The position numbers were made by a program, and so were the translations under genes. From the NCBI GenBank assembly GCA_000934455.1, contig KN882546.1, forward strand, positions 58,712 through 122,711: a DNA stretch of 64,000 nt. Reading direction: 5' to 3'. The notes under the pieces are model-generated. The model did no database searches. It worked only from the letters and a program-made list of their open reading frames with translations, and was not told where the DNA came from. This DNA is from Apostichopus parvimensis (taxonomy: Eukaryota; Echinodermata; Holothuroidea; Aspidochirotida; Stichopodidae). Shown here one piece after another: positions 12,801 to 22,945 of the stretch; the first letter of the stretch is position 1; each line of letters opens with the position of its first letter.

Positions 12801-13079
12801 CTGTGGTTGATGTTTCTTGCAGCTCAAGTATACAACTTTACAGACTCAAAGCATTGTTGTGATTGCGGTATACCAAAGATCACGTTACATGGTCACCTGA
12901 TGTCTTAGGAATGTCTAAAATAGGTTTCCTAAAATTCTAACTTTTCTTCCCATATTTAACGTATTTAACGTCCGAAATTGCTGAAGTTAATTACAGCAAT
13001 GTAATTGCAGTGAGTTAAGGATTACATACATGCAAAATGGTGGGAGTTTATGTTCATCGCAAAGTCTCCATAGTTCATG

Positions 13080-13770
13080 TTTAAGTTTTAAACCAATGAG
13101 ACATACGGCTGGAATTAATTCTTTTTACTTACTAATTAGGCACTGTAACTTATGACACAAATAGTTTCTGAAATGAGCATGTTCATACAATCAAGTAAGG
13201 CAATAAAATCAGACATACAGTTGGAGAGGTACTGACATTTGAAGAATTTTGACAATAATACCGCCCACTCACTAATATTCAATATATGCGTACCAAAACA
13301 TGATTTTTTTTTTAGTCACTAAGGACAACATATGTACCAAGTTTGGTACCTATCCAACATCTTCTTCATTGAGTTATTGTGTTAAGAAGCTATATTATTG
13401 AGCACGCGAACTCAGGTATGTGCTGAACAATTCATATTCACAACCTGTCCCAAGTATTAAGCTAATGAGACATACAGTTGGGAAGATATTGAAAGTTTCA
13501 ATGTTTTACGTAAAGCCCAGCCCACTCACTAGTATTCACAAGGCGCAGCAAACATAATAGCTAGAAAGTGTGGTAACTATCCAACATCTTGCTAATTTCA
13601 ACCAATGTGTATTAAGCCCCACATATCTTCTTCTCGATTTATCATGTTAACAAGCTATTTATGCATGAACACGAGTGTGTACCTAGCATCTACTATGACA
13701 ACCATACCAAGTATGCCGGTAATCTGACATACTGTAATGTTGTGAAAATGACATATATGGTCATAAGATT
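13080..13770. repeat. Diverged tandem repeat, period about 250-260
   Basis: The phrase '(aat)gagacatac(a/g)g(t/c)tgg' appears near 13097, 13210 and 13466, with a decayed version near 13722. 'cccactcacta(g/a)tattca' appears near 13265 and 13520. 'ctatccaacatctt' appears near 13350 and 13578. Together these show three to four degenerate units with unequal spacing. There is no coding potential. Confidence 0.6.
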
Positions 13771-13928
13771 GATTACTAATAAATCCAGATTCTTCCCTTT
13801 ATGTTTGGTAGTTAAGACCATTCAAATATATATTGAATGATACTAAAACCGAATTTATAATTATCTGTAAAGAAGTAAAAAGAAGCTTCTGTCACACATC
13901 ACAAAAATTACGGTAGGAACTACAAAGA

Positions 13929-15095
13929 TTGAACAAAGGAGCTGTTTTAGACTCAGAATTAGGCATGATCCCCCATATTAACAGTGTTGTTAGGACGTGC
14001 TACTCGCATTTCCGCCAGATATCACATATCCGCCCATTCCTGACTCGTGATGCCACTGCTACATTGGTCAACGATATCATCACGTCCCGTCTGGATTGTG
14101 TAAATAGCCTGCTGTTTGGACTCTACAACTCGAAAGCTGGAAATGGTTCCAAAAAACGCTGCTGGTATAGTGTGTAAGAAAAGGAAAAGAGACCATGTGA
14201 CACCACTATTGGAATCACTGCATTGGCTACCAATAGATTTTCGAGTGAAGTTTAAAATTAACCTACTCACCTACAAAGCTCTGCACGGTCTCGCCCCCTA
14301 TTACCTGTCTTGTCTCCTTACACCGTACAAACCTAGCAGAACCCTACGGTCATCATCACAGGAATTGCTCAGAAGAGAACAAGATGCAAGACCGGCGACA
14401 GAGCCTTCTCAGTCAGCGCTCCCAGATTATGGAACGCCTTACCGAACTCTGCGCGTGTATGCAGTTCTCTTACCACTTTTAAAACTGCTTTGAAAACATA
14501 TTATTTTAGACTGGCTTTTACTGTGTAATTGTGTAATTATGCAAAGATACTACGTTTGAAACTATTTACTTATTTCTTAACATTTCTATGAAAACCAACA
14601 TTGTCGTATTTATTTACTACGTTTAGGGTTCTATTTTTTATCGTTTGGTATTGGGTGTTTATTACTATCTGTTGTAGGCTTGTTTTAGGCTTGCAATATT
14701 TGTGTTACTGTACTATATTGAGTACAGTATGATTTAATCTATTTTACTATTAACATACTTCTGAAATTGTTTTGGACTATGTGTTTTTAGTATCGTTTAG
14801 TACGGGTGTGTTTCTCATACTGATTTATATTTATACATAGACTATCATTTAATATATTTGACTATTTACATACTTCTGAAATTGTTTTCGACTATATGAG
14901 TTTTAGTTTTTAGTATCGTTTAGTACGGGTGTTTTTCATATTGTTGCTTTTAGTTTTATTTGGGCCTTATTGGTTCTATATATTGAATATTTTGGTTTTT
15001 GTTACTATTTGTTTTTAGGTTTTACATTTGTAAAGCGCTTTGAGCAGCTTTGCTGAATATGCGCTATATAAATTTTAGTTATTACTTATGATTAT
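13929..15095 (+). mobile_element. CR1/L2-type LINE, 3' end
   Basis: The C-terminal RT-distal region of a CR1/L2-group LINE is split between frames at 13929-14177 and 14116-14493. Diagnostic stretches are HINSVVRTCYSHFRQ, DCVNSLLFGL, and RDHVTPLLESLHWLPIDFRV followed by YKALHGLAP. The 3' UTR contains a duplicated AT-rich block (about 14700-14940, 'tactatttgactat...ttctgaaattgtttt' twice). It ends in the typical tail tgtaaagcgctttgagc...gcgctatataaat with a short ATT-rich tract near 15090. Frame changes make it inactive. Confidence 0.8.
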
Positions 15096-15716
15096 TATTA
15101 GCCAATACTTTCAATGAAAAGAAATTAACATAAGTTCAACTGAAAGCCCCCCCCCCCCCGACAGAGCAGCAAACTCTTTACGCATAGCACTGTCACAACT
15201 CGTTATGGGACAACCCCCCCCCCCCCAGTGTTCAGTTAATTGGATGCTAATTATTTTGCCATAGTTTTGTGCATCCTTAAGCATTCCGTCGGCATGAGGG
15301 TATAAGTAGAACCGTAAAGCCACGTAAACTCTTTTCTATCTCGGGCTTGAACCGAAAACAAGCAAAACCGTTAGTTGCTCTTCTTTAATTATGAAATGTT
15401 AGACAGAATTTTAGTTGTAAAGAAAAGGAATCGGTATATCAAGCAATTTCAACCTTCTTTGAAATAACATTGACTCATTACTTTACGAATTAAATTGGGT
15501 GTTTTTGCTACTTTTGTAGATGGCAAAAGAGGCAGGGAAGGAGCTAAATTAAAGCTGAACGTGGAAGAAAGAAACAGAACGTGAAACTAAGAAAAGGAAA
15601 AGGCCGACGCTCGTATAGAGACATGCCATAGAAAGAAAGAACATTAATTTTTGTACCATAAACGTTGACAGAACCCTGAACGAAACATATACTAGAACCA
15701 TTATATAGAATCAGCA
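15096..15716. other. Intergenic, no gene seen
   Basis: This contains two long C tracts, near 15149-15158 and 15216-15227, that mirror the G tracts elsewhere in the window. Nothing else is recognisable. Confidence 0.4.
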
Positions 15717-16003
15717 GTTAGTTAGTTTTACGACGCTTAAGCGACCACAAATGTGGGAGAAGCCCGCAAGGGCTTGTGGATTACAATTTACACGTCGGGT
15801 GGCTTCCAATTCAACATTTTTAACTAAAATTTGGAATCTTTTCAATTTAGAAATTCATTTCAGATGGGAAATCCGCAGATTGCTCTTTAATGAAAAACCC
15901 ACCATGCTATGACCCGGCTGGGTATCGAACCCAGGACCTCCCGATTGCTAAGCCTCATTGCTTCAAATGCCACTGCCTTTATCCACTCGGCCACAGAAAG
16001 GAT
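15717..16003 (-). mobile_element. tRNA-headed SINE
   Basis: On the minus strand the head reads tggccgagtggataaaggc (A-box and D-arm like) and, after a long variable-arm-like region, gggttcgatacccagcc (B box and T-arm). This resembles a class II tRNA (Leu/Ser). The body runs to a 3' end reading cacaagcccttgcgggcttc...cgcttaagcgtcgtaaaactaactaact, an AACT-repeat tail typical of LINE-mobilised SINEs. The total is about 287 bases. I see no clear target-site duplication. A functional tRNA is unlikely: the acceptor and anticodon stems do not pair well. Confidence 0.65.
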
Positions 16004-16999
16004 GCCATATGAAGCATACACGAAAAAGACGTCAAAGTTTAAACGAATATATATTGAAAAGATGATTCTACGTTCTATGTAACCGATATTAATTTTATTG
16101 TTGTTATTATTATATTGAACATTTAAAACGCATATACGCTCTGTGTCCGTTTTTACGCCGTTGTCGACTGCTCTCTTAAAAGAATCCGTGACAAGCACCA
16201 TAAGCTGAATATGCGCAGAGGACCTCTCAAACGGCACCATAGTGCTTTTTATCCAAAACGTCATGGCCAAACCGGCACCACCCAACCAGCCCACTCTGAT
16301 GATCCCACATATAAGAGCAACAATAGCTCTATCCCAGCTATTTCTATTTGAAAAAGTAACTTGAATAACTTCAACATAGATTGCAGGAGATCCAGTGACA
16401 AAGTGCAGAAACATTTGCAATTCATTGTAGTGAAAGCCCTCGGATGAATTGTTTTAAATAGCTAAACTGTCACGTAAAGGCACACTGAAAAAGAGCGGAG
16501 AAAATAACACGCACCACCCTGCTCCGAGTACCACTATGCGGTTCTCTGTTGCTACACAGCGCAGTGACTGTACGTTAAAAACCTCTGAACAAAACCCATT
16601 TACGATTACAGACTTTAAACTTTCCTGATACAAAAGAGACAACCATATCCATTTGGGTACAACTGAAACGTGTCCAATACATTCAATAATAAAAAAAACG
16701 CGATCCACCATGTCAAAAAGCCTTCTGCTGATGAAGTGTGATCGAGCAGAAGACCGATTGGGAGCATACACATTACAAAGGCAGATATTAGCCTTTGGAT
16801 ACTTCAAAAGATGATCCGTCCCCACCTTAGTGGCGCAGCCCGTGTTCATTTAATTTCTGTATTCCAGTATAAATTCACAGAGAAATAGGATAAAAATATA
16901 ACAATATACAGAACATCAAAAATACAGGTTAACACATATGAAAGTTTATGAGATTAAGATAATAATGGACGATAAAAAGCGTTACAAAAGTGATCAACA

Positions 17000-17215
17000 T
17001 TATCAAAAAGCTACAACAAAGGATTTAAGAAGCTGTCTTTACCAGTTTACAAAAAGTGGCTGCACTGTAAATAAAACGAGTTCTTAAAGAGTACAAATTC
17101 TAAAACATCAAAAAGCTATAATGAATGATCTAAGAAGCCGTTTTGTACAAAAAGGGCTGCTCTGTAAATAAACGAGTTCTTAAAGAGTATAATTCTAAAA
17201 CATGGCGAGATATTT
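17000..17215. repeat. Two tandem units of about 100 bases, third copy near 25706
   Basis: 'atcaaaaagctacaacaaaggatttaagaagctgtc...ctgtaaataaaacgagttcttaaagagta' is followed by a second diverged unit of the same text (17103-17205). A third partial copy, on the same strand, lies at 25706-25780. It abuts an RT fragment of a non-Tx1 LINE here, so it is probably that LINE's 3' UTR. Confidence 0.6.
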
Positions 17216-17298
17216 GGATTTCTCAAATTATAATTTGTTTAATTGCACAGAGATTTCAGCTTTCAATGTAGAGGATGTTTGAATATTTTTGACAATTC

Positions 17299-18018
17299 TT
17301 ACAAATTAATTCCTAGCAGATTCATTGACTCTTCACAGTGAATGTCCAAACAATACAATAACATTTTCGAGGTATGATTCGTAAACTTATCGTCACTGCA
17401 CACTCCTAGATACATAGTGCAAGAGGTACATTCAACGCACGAGCCCTGAATTATAGTTCTCTGTTCTTTAACATTCATTAAACCTTTGTGCTTAACATTT
17501 ATATTTTCAAACAAGATTTCTTTGGATTTATTTGGATTCCAAATGAGATTCTTCTGCTCACACAAGCTAACAATTCTAGAAATAAAGTAGCGATAATCGT
17601 CTTGATCTTTACTGTATATGCTTTTACTGATTCTGCACGAAACAGCAGTATCATCTGCATCCGTGAAAGCGGTGAAAAGTAGAGCCGATAGAGGACCCCC
17701 TTGAGGAACGCAAAGTTTAATATCGAATTTAATATCCGATATCTCACGAGGTGCCAGAAGGATGACAGTGCCACAGGATGAAGACGAAGCAAACGAAGCG
17801 TGCAGCCCACCACCCCACCCATAGGCCCAAAGAGGGACATCCTCTTGCATTACGTGCGTTTCTTCTAAGCAAACGCAGTCAATTTCAATTGACTTACAAT
17901 ACTGCAAAACGCGACTGCGTTTGCGATCATCCTTCATGCCATTCACATTCAATGTTGCCAGACGACGATACTTTTTAAGAAAAAGTCGCCCAGGAGAGAA
18001 CCTGGGCACGTAAACCAA
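17299..18018 (-). pseudogene. Chimeric ORF: Tx1 endonuclease start joined to another LINE's RT
   Basis: This is a single 239-codon frame. Its first part encodes sequence read from the U2-headed SINE. It continues with LATLNVNGMKDDRKRSRVLQ, CLEETH and WGGGLHASFASSSSCGTVIL, the start of a Tx1 endonuclease. At about residue 96 it switches to VPQGGPLSALLFTAF, DADDTAVSCRIS and WNPNKSKEILFE, an RT core of a different, CR1/jockey-like LINE lacking the YADD tyrosine. The open frame over the junction is probably chance, since neither half is complete. Confidence 0.6.
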
Positions 18019-18144
18019 ACTACCGAACGACTAATCCGCTCTCAACCCCAGTCCCCTTGCATCGAGACTGTGACTTTGTGATCATCGAAAGGGAACAGAT
18101 ACTACACATGACCTTAGCCAAAAGGCCGAGAAGCGATCACATCA
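17970..18144 (-). mobile_element. U2 snRNA-headed SINE, copy 1 (with TSD)
   Basis: On the minus strand, 18137 down to 18093 reads as the first 45 nt of U2 snRNA, with 43 of 45 positions equal to the human U2 sequence as I recall it. This includes the 5' stem-loop and the branch-point recognition GTAGTA region. After that the sequence leaves U2 completely. It continues with a unique body, a hairpin (gcccagg / cctgggc) and a tail gactttttcttaaaaagt. Flanking copies of aatgttgcc(a/c)gacgacgat at 17951-17969 and 18145-18163 form a 19-bp target duplication with one mismatch. The target lies between ORF1 and ORF2 of a Tx1 LINE. Known relatives in concept are the SINEU families with snRNA heads. Confidence 0.8.
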
Positions 18145-18163
18145 AATGTTGCCCGACGACGAT

Positions 18164-18785
18164 GATCCTGTGAGCTTTAAGCGTGCCCTTGACGTCGAGT
18201 CGTCATTTTGAGGCCCCCCCCCCCCCATTTCATCGTACCAACTGGTCCCCGTGGTACTTTTCAGCTCGATGACCATCGAATCTCCGGAGTCGCTGTCCAA
18301 GAGAGCCTCGCCCTCCGGATCTGGCGGCAACAGTGGGCGCGGAGCCGAACTGGACGAGTTGATGAAAGAAGCAGGTGTACACCTCCGTTGTGGTGGAGAC
18401 AGTGTTGACACGGGGTTGGTGTCTGCAAAGACGGGGAGGGTGACCCACGTGTGGGGAGGGTGAATTTTCACCTGATTCCCCCTGCTCGCGTGTAGCTTCC
18501 TCTGAGGCAGTAGGTGCGTCGGAATTTGACGCCTTAGCTTTACCCCCACTCTTTGTCAGAGACATAAGACAAGCGCGAAAGACATGTCCCTCTGGTTTGG
18601 GCAAGCGGTGCTATCGTGCCCAAGACTGAGGCAGCTCCCTCACTTTTGTTTGGGCAGCCCTTGCCTTTGTGCCCGGTCTCCCCACACCTGAAGCAGGTAA
18701 CGGAGCACATTTTGGCATCTTTGACAGCCCCAAACCGAACTAAAGCAGTAGCGACAAGCCCAACTAGCATGGTCATTTTGACCAA
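18164..18785 (-). pseudogene. LINE ORF1 C-terminal half with CCHC knuckles
   Basis: Read on the minus strand, this holds CFRCGETGHKGKGCPNK (a CCHC knuckle), then a Ser/Pro-rich linker and a tail GTSWYDEMG...STSRARLKLT that corresponds to the C-terminus of family B ORF1. The second and third knuckles are lost or degenerate and the frame changes at least twice. The N-terminal RRM-like half is missing beyond 18762. Confidence 0.7.
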
Positions 18786-18899
18786 CCATCTTTTTACACA
18801 TAGTCAGAATAATATAACTTTTTCTATGTCACTAGTTGAATTGGATTTATTTTGGGTTATATTACTTCGTAATGTCCGTTCGATAACGATCGGGGGGGG

Positions 18900-20300
18900 G
18901 GGATCACCTGTTTATATTGGCGGTTTGGACTGACTGCCAGAGAGGAGATCACGTCTGGACTTCCTATAGATCCGCCGATGCCATCCCTCGACATCATTAT
19001 TGGTTCGAACCGGCTGCCGGATGATGGACGAGGTCTCCGGGGCCAGACTGCAGAGTCGATCCACGTCTCCCTGATGTATGCTAGTAGCGGACGCACTGGT
19101 GCTGTCGCTCGCGACTCCAGTTCTATGAAGGCATCCACGATGTGTTCTGCTGGCAGAAATGGTAGCCCCATCAGGTTCCGGATGTAGTCGTGGAGGGCTG
19201 AGTTGCCCTTGTAGAGCACTGCTAGACCGAGATTATTGACGTTCCTCCATATGGCCTGCGTCCATGGGAAGCACATCCCTGGATGTTCGCCGTGAGCACG
19301 CGGCAGCTTGCAAGGATGGGCAAGGATGGCGCGTAGCACTGCAATGTAATCCTTCGTTTTCCTCCTGGACATCAGAACGAACACCATCGGCACCTGCTTG
19401 ATGTTCCCGTTTTCTCCCTTGAAGGATGCATGAACGGAAAATAGCTGGTGGAAGGGTCCTTGACGAACTTGAATGTGCCGTCCATATACCACGTTTTGGC
19501 CTTCGCAAAAAGTGCCAACTGCTCCTCAGATGCGAAGACAAGGTGACGTGAATTCGGTAGCACGATGTCTGCCCTCAAGAAGCCAGGGGATGAAGTCCTC
19601 TGCGATGGTGAAATCGACATCCTTCGGCTCCTGCGGTCGCTGCGTCTGTCGATGCCTGTTCGCACTCCTTATTAAGCTGTTGACTGATGACTGCCTGACG
19701 GTTGTTGTTGATCTTCCCTGCTGGAAATCATGTGCTCTTCGACGATGTTCGCATCCGACTGGAAGACCTCCCTGGCCTTCTCCTTGATCTTGGCAACGAG
19801 CTTCGTGTTAGTGGCGATCCCCGGGTTCCCGGCATGGCAGGTCAGCATTCAGACCCCTCTTGAAGTTGTTGCCGACTTGCTGCACCGTTGCTCCGCAACT
19901 CAGCTTTCTTCCCCCGTACGCTGCATCTCCAGGCAGATTTACCGCTGGACCAGGTGTGACGCACAGTGACCAGCTTAGGTTTGCCTCGCGTCGAACCACC
20001 AGTAACTACATCGTACTCGATCTCTTTGTTGGCCTCTGGGAAGTGGCTCCTCCTCTATCGTCTCGGGATCGGCGAAGTCTGCGGTGACACGGAATTCGGT
20101 GGACAGCACTTCGTCGGGTGTAGGCTGGCAGTTGCAATAACGCCACTCGATCTCCGTCTCCCACGGCACATCTTGTTGCAGTCGTCGCGGTTGATGCCAC
20201 GTTCACATCGTCGATGTTGCCAGCTGTTACAAGAGTCGCACTGGATCGCTTGCTTCTGATGGAGCTGTATCTTCATGTGAACTGATGTTCGAAACAGGTT
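18900..20300 (-). pseudogene. MULE-type transposase relic with PHD-like finger
   Basis: The order along the minus strand is as follows. A Cys/His finger CDSCNSWQHRRCERGI (about 20180-20270) resembles PHD-like fingers of FLYWCH/MULE proteins. A possible FLYWCH-like stretch follows (HTWSSGKSAWRC near 19940). The MULE transposase core then has FAKAKTWYMDGTFKFV (first catalytic D in DGTF, about 19480), GNIKQVPMVFVLMSRRKTKD, PWTQAIWRNVNNLGLAVLYK and LMGLPFLPAEHIVDAFIELE. The frame changes several times. I do not see terminal inverted repeats. It is a plain DNA transposon relic. Confidence 0.7.
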
Positions 20301-20825
20301 GTACTGTGCCCAAATGAAATGAAAAGGACCCCTGGTCGACCTCGCGAGAGGTCCTCCGGGGGATAATAACATTGGATTTTTTTTTTTGGGGGGGGGGGGA
20401 AGTTGTCTATTGTTCAGTCAAGGAGTTCCTGGTAAGTGAAGTCTTATGTATAATGTATAGAAGCCATAGACATACCAGAGGTCGGAAGTAAAGAGCCAAT
20501 TAGGGAGGGATTTCTAAAGGGGGAGGCACTGATCAATTTTGATGATTTGGAAGGTTTCTATTGTTTGGGTCGGAAGTGGTTGGTACTTTGTGTGATTTTT
20601 TATTTTGGCTTCTTGATATATAATATATAAGTACACCTGGAGTCGGCGGCTAGACCGATTTATGAAAAGGATTTACTATCAGAATGAGACTTTAAGTAAC
20701 AGTTTTTAATACGGAAGGTTTTGGTTATTTGTGAGTGAGTTATTGCGACTTTGTATTCCAGTAGGATTTCTTGGATGAATGGGTCGGTCTTGATGTTGTT
20801 TTCGTGTTAAATTCTTCAAGTAGGG

Positions 20826-20931
20826 CGAGATCATGTGTAGTATCTGTTCCCTTTCGGGGGGGGGGGGGATGGTGATCACACAGTCACAGTCCCGATGCAA
20901 GGGGACCGGGGTTGAGAGCGGATCAGTCGGA
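20826..20931 (+). mobile_element. U2 snRNA-headed SINE, copy 3 (fragment)
   Basis: gcgagatcatgtgtagtatctgttccctttcg matches the 3' part of the U2 head plus the start of the unique body. The body continues, after a G13 tract, as tggtgatcacacagtcacagtc and ggggttgagagcggatcagtcg, the same body as the copy at 17970-18144. The first 20 or so U2 bases and the hairpin tail are absent. Confidence 0.7.
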
Positions 20932-21055
20932 TTCTTAGTGCAAGTCGATAAGCTGTGGTGTGGATTCTATTATAACGAGGGCAGAGCTTTTATCCCTCCC
21001 TTGGGTTGATCCCATATGATTGACAGGCTGATGTTAATAATTGATGACATTGCAT

Positions 21056-21215
21056 TTGTGAGTCAGTAATCCGCAGCTATTGTTCTGCTCAGCCAAGCGT
21101 TAATCCGTTACGCCAGACGTTGATCGGAGGCCTATTGTTCGTGGGTCATTAACCCACAGCTATTAACTTTCGGTTAAGCGTTTATCAAGTCCGCCAGGCG
21201 TTAATCAAGGGTATT
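21056..21215. repeat. Two tandem units of about 80 bases
   Basis: Both units contain 'g(a/g)gtcant-aa-cc(g/c)cagctatt', then 'aagcgtt(a/t)atc', then 'cgccag(a/g)cgtt(g/a)atc', in the same order. The unit boundary is near 21138. There is no coding content. Confidence 0.5.
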
Positions 21216-22185
21216 TGTTAGCGATAAAAACTCTTGACTCCGAAAAAACAAGACAAACGAAACAAAAACGCACGACTGCGAGAAATGATCTCTTGACTGT
21301 TGTATTGAACGCACTGTCCACTGATATTAATTTGACGGTGACAATAATGATGGCGTAAAGTAAAACCTGGTATAACATATATACGTAGTGTAGTACGGTA
21401 TATAGGTATGGTGAGTTGGTGCTGGTGTGGTGGTTCAATCTATACAGAAAATAGACAAAGTTGTATCTTAAATTTCTACATCAAACATGGTTCATAATTA
21501 CTTAAACAACAATGGAAATAATACACATGGGAAAGAATATGTCTTAACCTAGATACTACAGGTTCGAAGTGACTACACAGTTAAAATTCCAAAAATTTTC
21601 ACGACAAATCTGACGCTTAATAAACGGAATTATGTTATTCAGTAACTTATAGACACATATTAAAACCAATGATGACGGAGATATATGACTGTAAAATCTA
21701 ACAATCTCTGCGAATATGGCTTATCGAACACTACATTCAAATATAGGTTTCCCTCGAACGTTAATGCAACTGATCTTACATTTAATACATGCAATATATA
21801 ATGATAAAAGGTAAAACTTACGACATTGGGCCTCAAAAATGCGATTTCGAAATCGAAGATTGAAACGACGTGTGACGAATGCCGGAAGCCGTAGCACAGG
21901 GGCAAATTATAACTGAACATGGAAGACGCCCTCAATATTTCAAGTATATGCTACTATTCCGAGTTTACAGTATTGTTCACAGCAGTTAGGTGTTAATTTA
22001 GTTCTAGTTGAAGGGGAATCGGTCTCCATTAAAACCTATCAAACCCTTACCCTTAAAACACCCCAAACCCCATAATATTCGGTTCGTATCCCGTAACGTT
22101 AACAATTCACGAACGTTTCCTTATTAAATTGACGAAACCCATAGAAGTATCCCCGTCTGTTATATTGAAGTATAATATTTAATAA
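21216..22185. other. Intergenic, no gene recognised
   Basis: Short open frames on the minus strand (21660-21935) show no recognisable domain. An AT-rich stretch with no repeats of note. Confidence 0.35.
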
Positions 22186-22295
22186 ATGTTGGTCGAAATA
22201 ACCAGCAAGGTTGGGCAAAATGACCATGCTGGTTGGGTGAAATGGTAAGGTTGGTCGAAATGGTCGTTGGGCGAAATGACCAGCTTCCATGCGTG
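22186..22295. repeat. Short degenerate minisatellite
   Basis: Repeated 'ggtcgaaat(g/a)...' and 'gg(g)c(g/a)aaatgaccag' phrases (gttggtcgaaat, ggttgggcaaaatgacca, ggttgggtgaaatgg, gttgggcgaaatgaccag) form about five units of roughly 20 bases. Confidence 0.6.
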
Positions 22296-22297
22296 TT

Positions 22298-22480
22298 ACG
22301 ACCCTGGAGAGTCTGCAAAGCATCAACCTCTCCATGAACTGCAACACCCTTACTCACCGATAAAAGTCTACTTAACAATACGGTTATCACGGCGGGGCGC
22401 CATGATACCGCGAGGGGGCTAGGCCACGAATGACCAACAAACAAAGCAAAACTAATGGCAGACTTGTAAAGTAACGACGA
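22298..22480 (-). mobile_element. Tx1 family B LINE fragment (5' UTR/ORF1 start)
   Basis: Matches 60361-60550 of the near full-length copy: 'acgaccctggagag', 'gcatcaacctctcca', 'gatgccatgatacc'-like text and 'ggctaggccac'. It holds the ORF1 start region only and has internal deletions. Confidence 0.7.
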
Positions 22481-22945
22481 TATATTTAGTTTAGAAAAAA
22501 CAACGCCTGTACCACGCACTAATGCAAATACCACTAATATAATAAAATACAAACACATATATATATTTCCACACTGGAGAGGTACAAACGTGTGACATTG
22601 TAGCCCAAAAGTAAATTTGTAATATCAAGCATGGAATTACATGGGTTACACACTTTATGTGGGAACTTAAATTGGCAGTACTCCCCTTCCTCTGCAATAA
22701 TCCTTTCTACATAGAATTGTTTGTCGTAGAAGACTGCATAGTATTTCTCTCTGGACATTTCGTTGCAGCCTGGCAATGTTCGACTTCCAGAGCTGAGAAA
22801 AGAAATGAATGGATTCCAGTTAGGCAACAAGTGAAGGAATGAATGATAATGCTGTCAAACTGTAAAAACGTATTTCAACATTCCTTCAAATTCCCAAGCT
22901 GTGGAAGACTACAACTGGGTTGAACAACATGATCATACTTCCTTG

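Larger units (their letters stand above)
16488..18762 (-). mobile_element. Patchwork of Tx1 LINE pieces (family B-like variant)
   Basis: Blocks matching separated parts of the family B LINE lie side by side. 16488-16565 matches the region around 57050-57115. 16570-16720 matches about 57868-58015. 16722-16850 matches about 59030-59160. 17720-17950 matches the ORF2 start, and 18164-18762 the ORF1 C-terminus and zinc knuckles. Between them lie a different LINE's RT (about 16858-17720) and a U2-headed SINE (17970-18144). At least three internal deletions or recombinations are needed to explain it. Confidence 0.65.

Noticed and set aside
15896-16003. A functional tRNA-Leu/Ser gene
   Set aside because: The A and B boxes are good, but the stems do not pair well and the sequence continues into a body with an AACT tail, as in a SINE.
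18093-18137. A functional U2 snRNA gene
   Set aside because: Only the first 45 nt match. The Sm site and 3' stem-loops of U2 are absent, and the unit is bounded by a target duplication inside a LINE.
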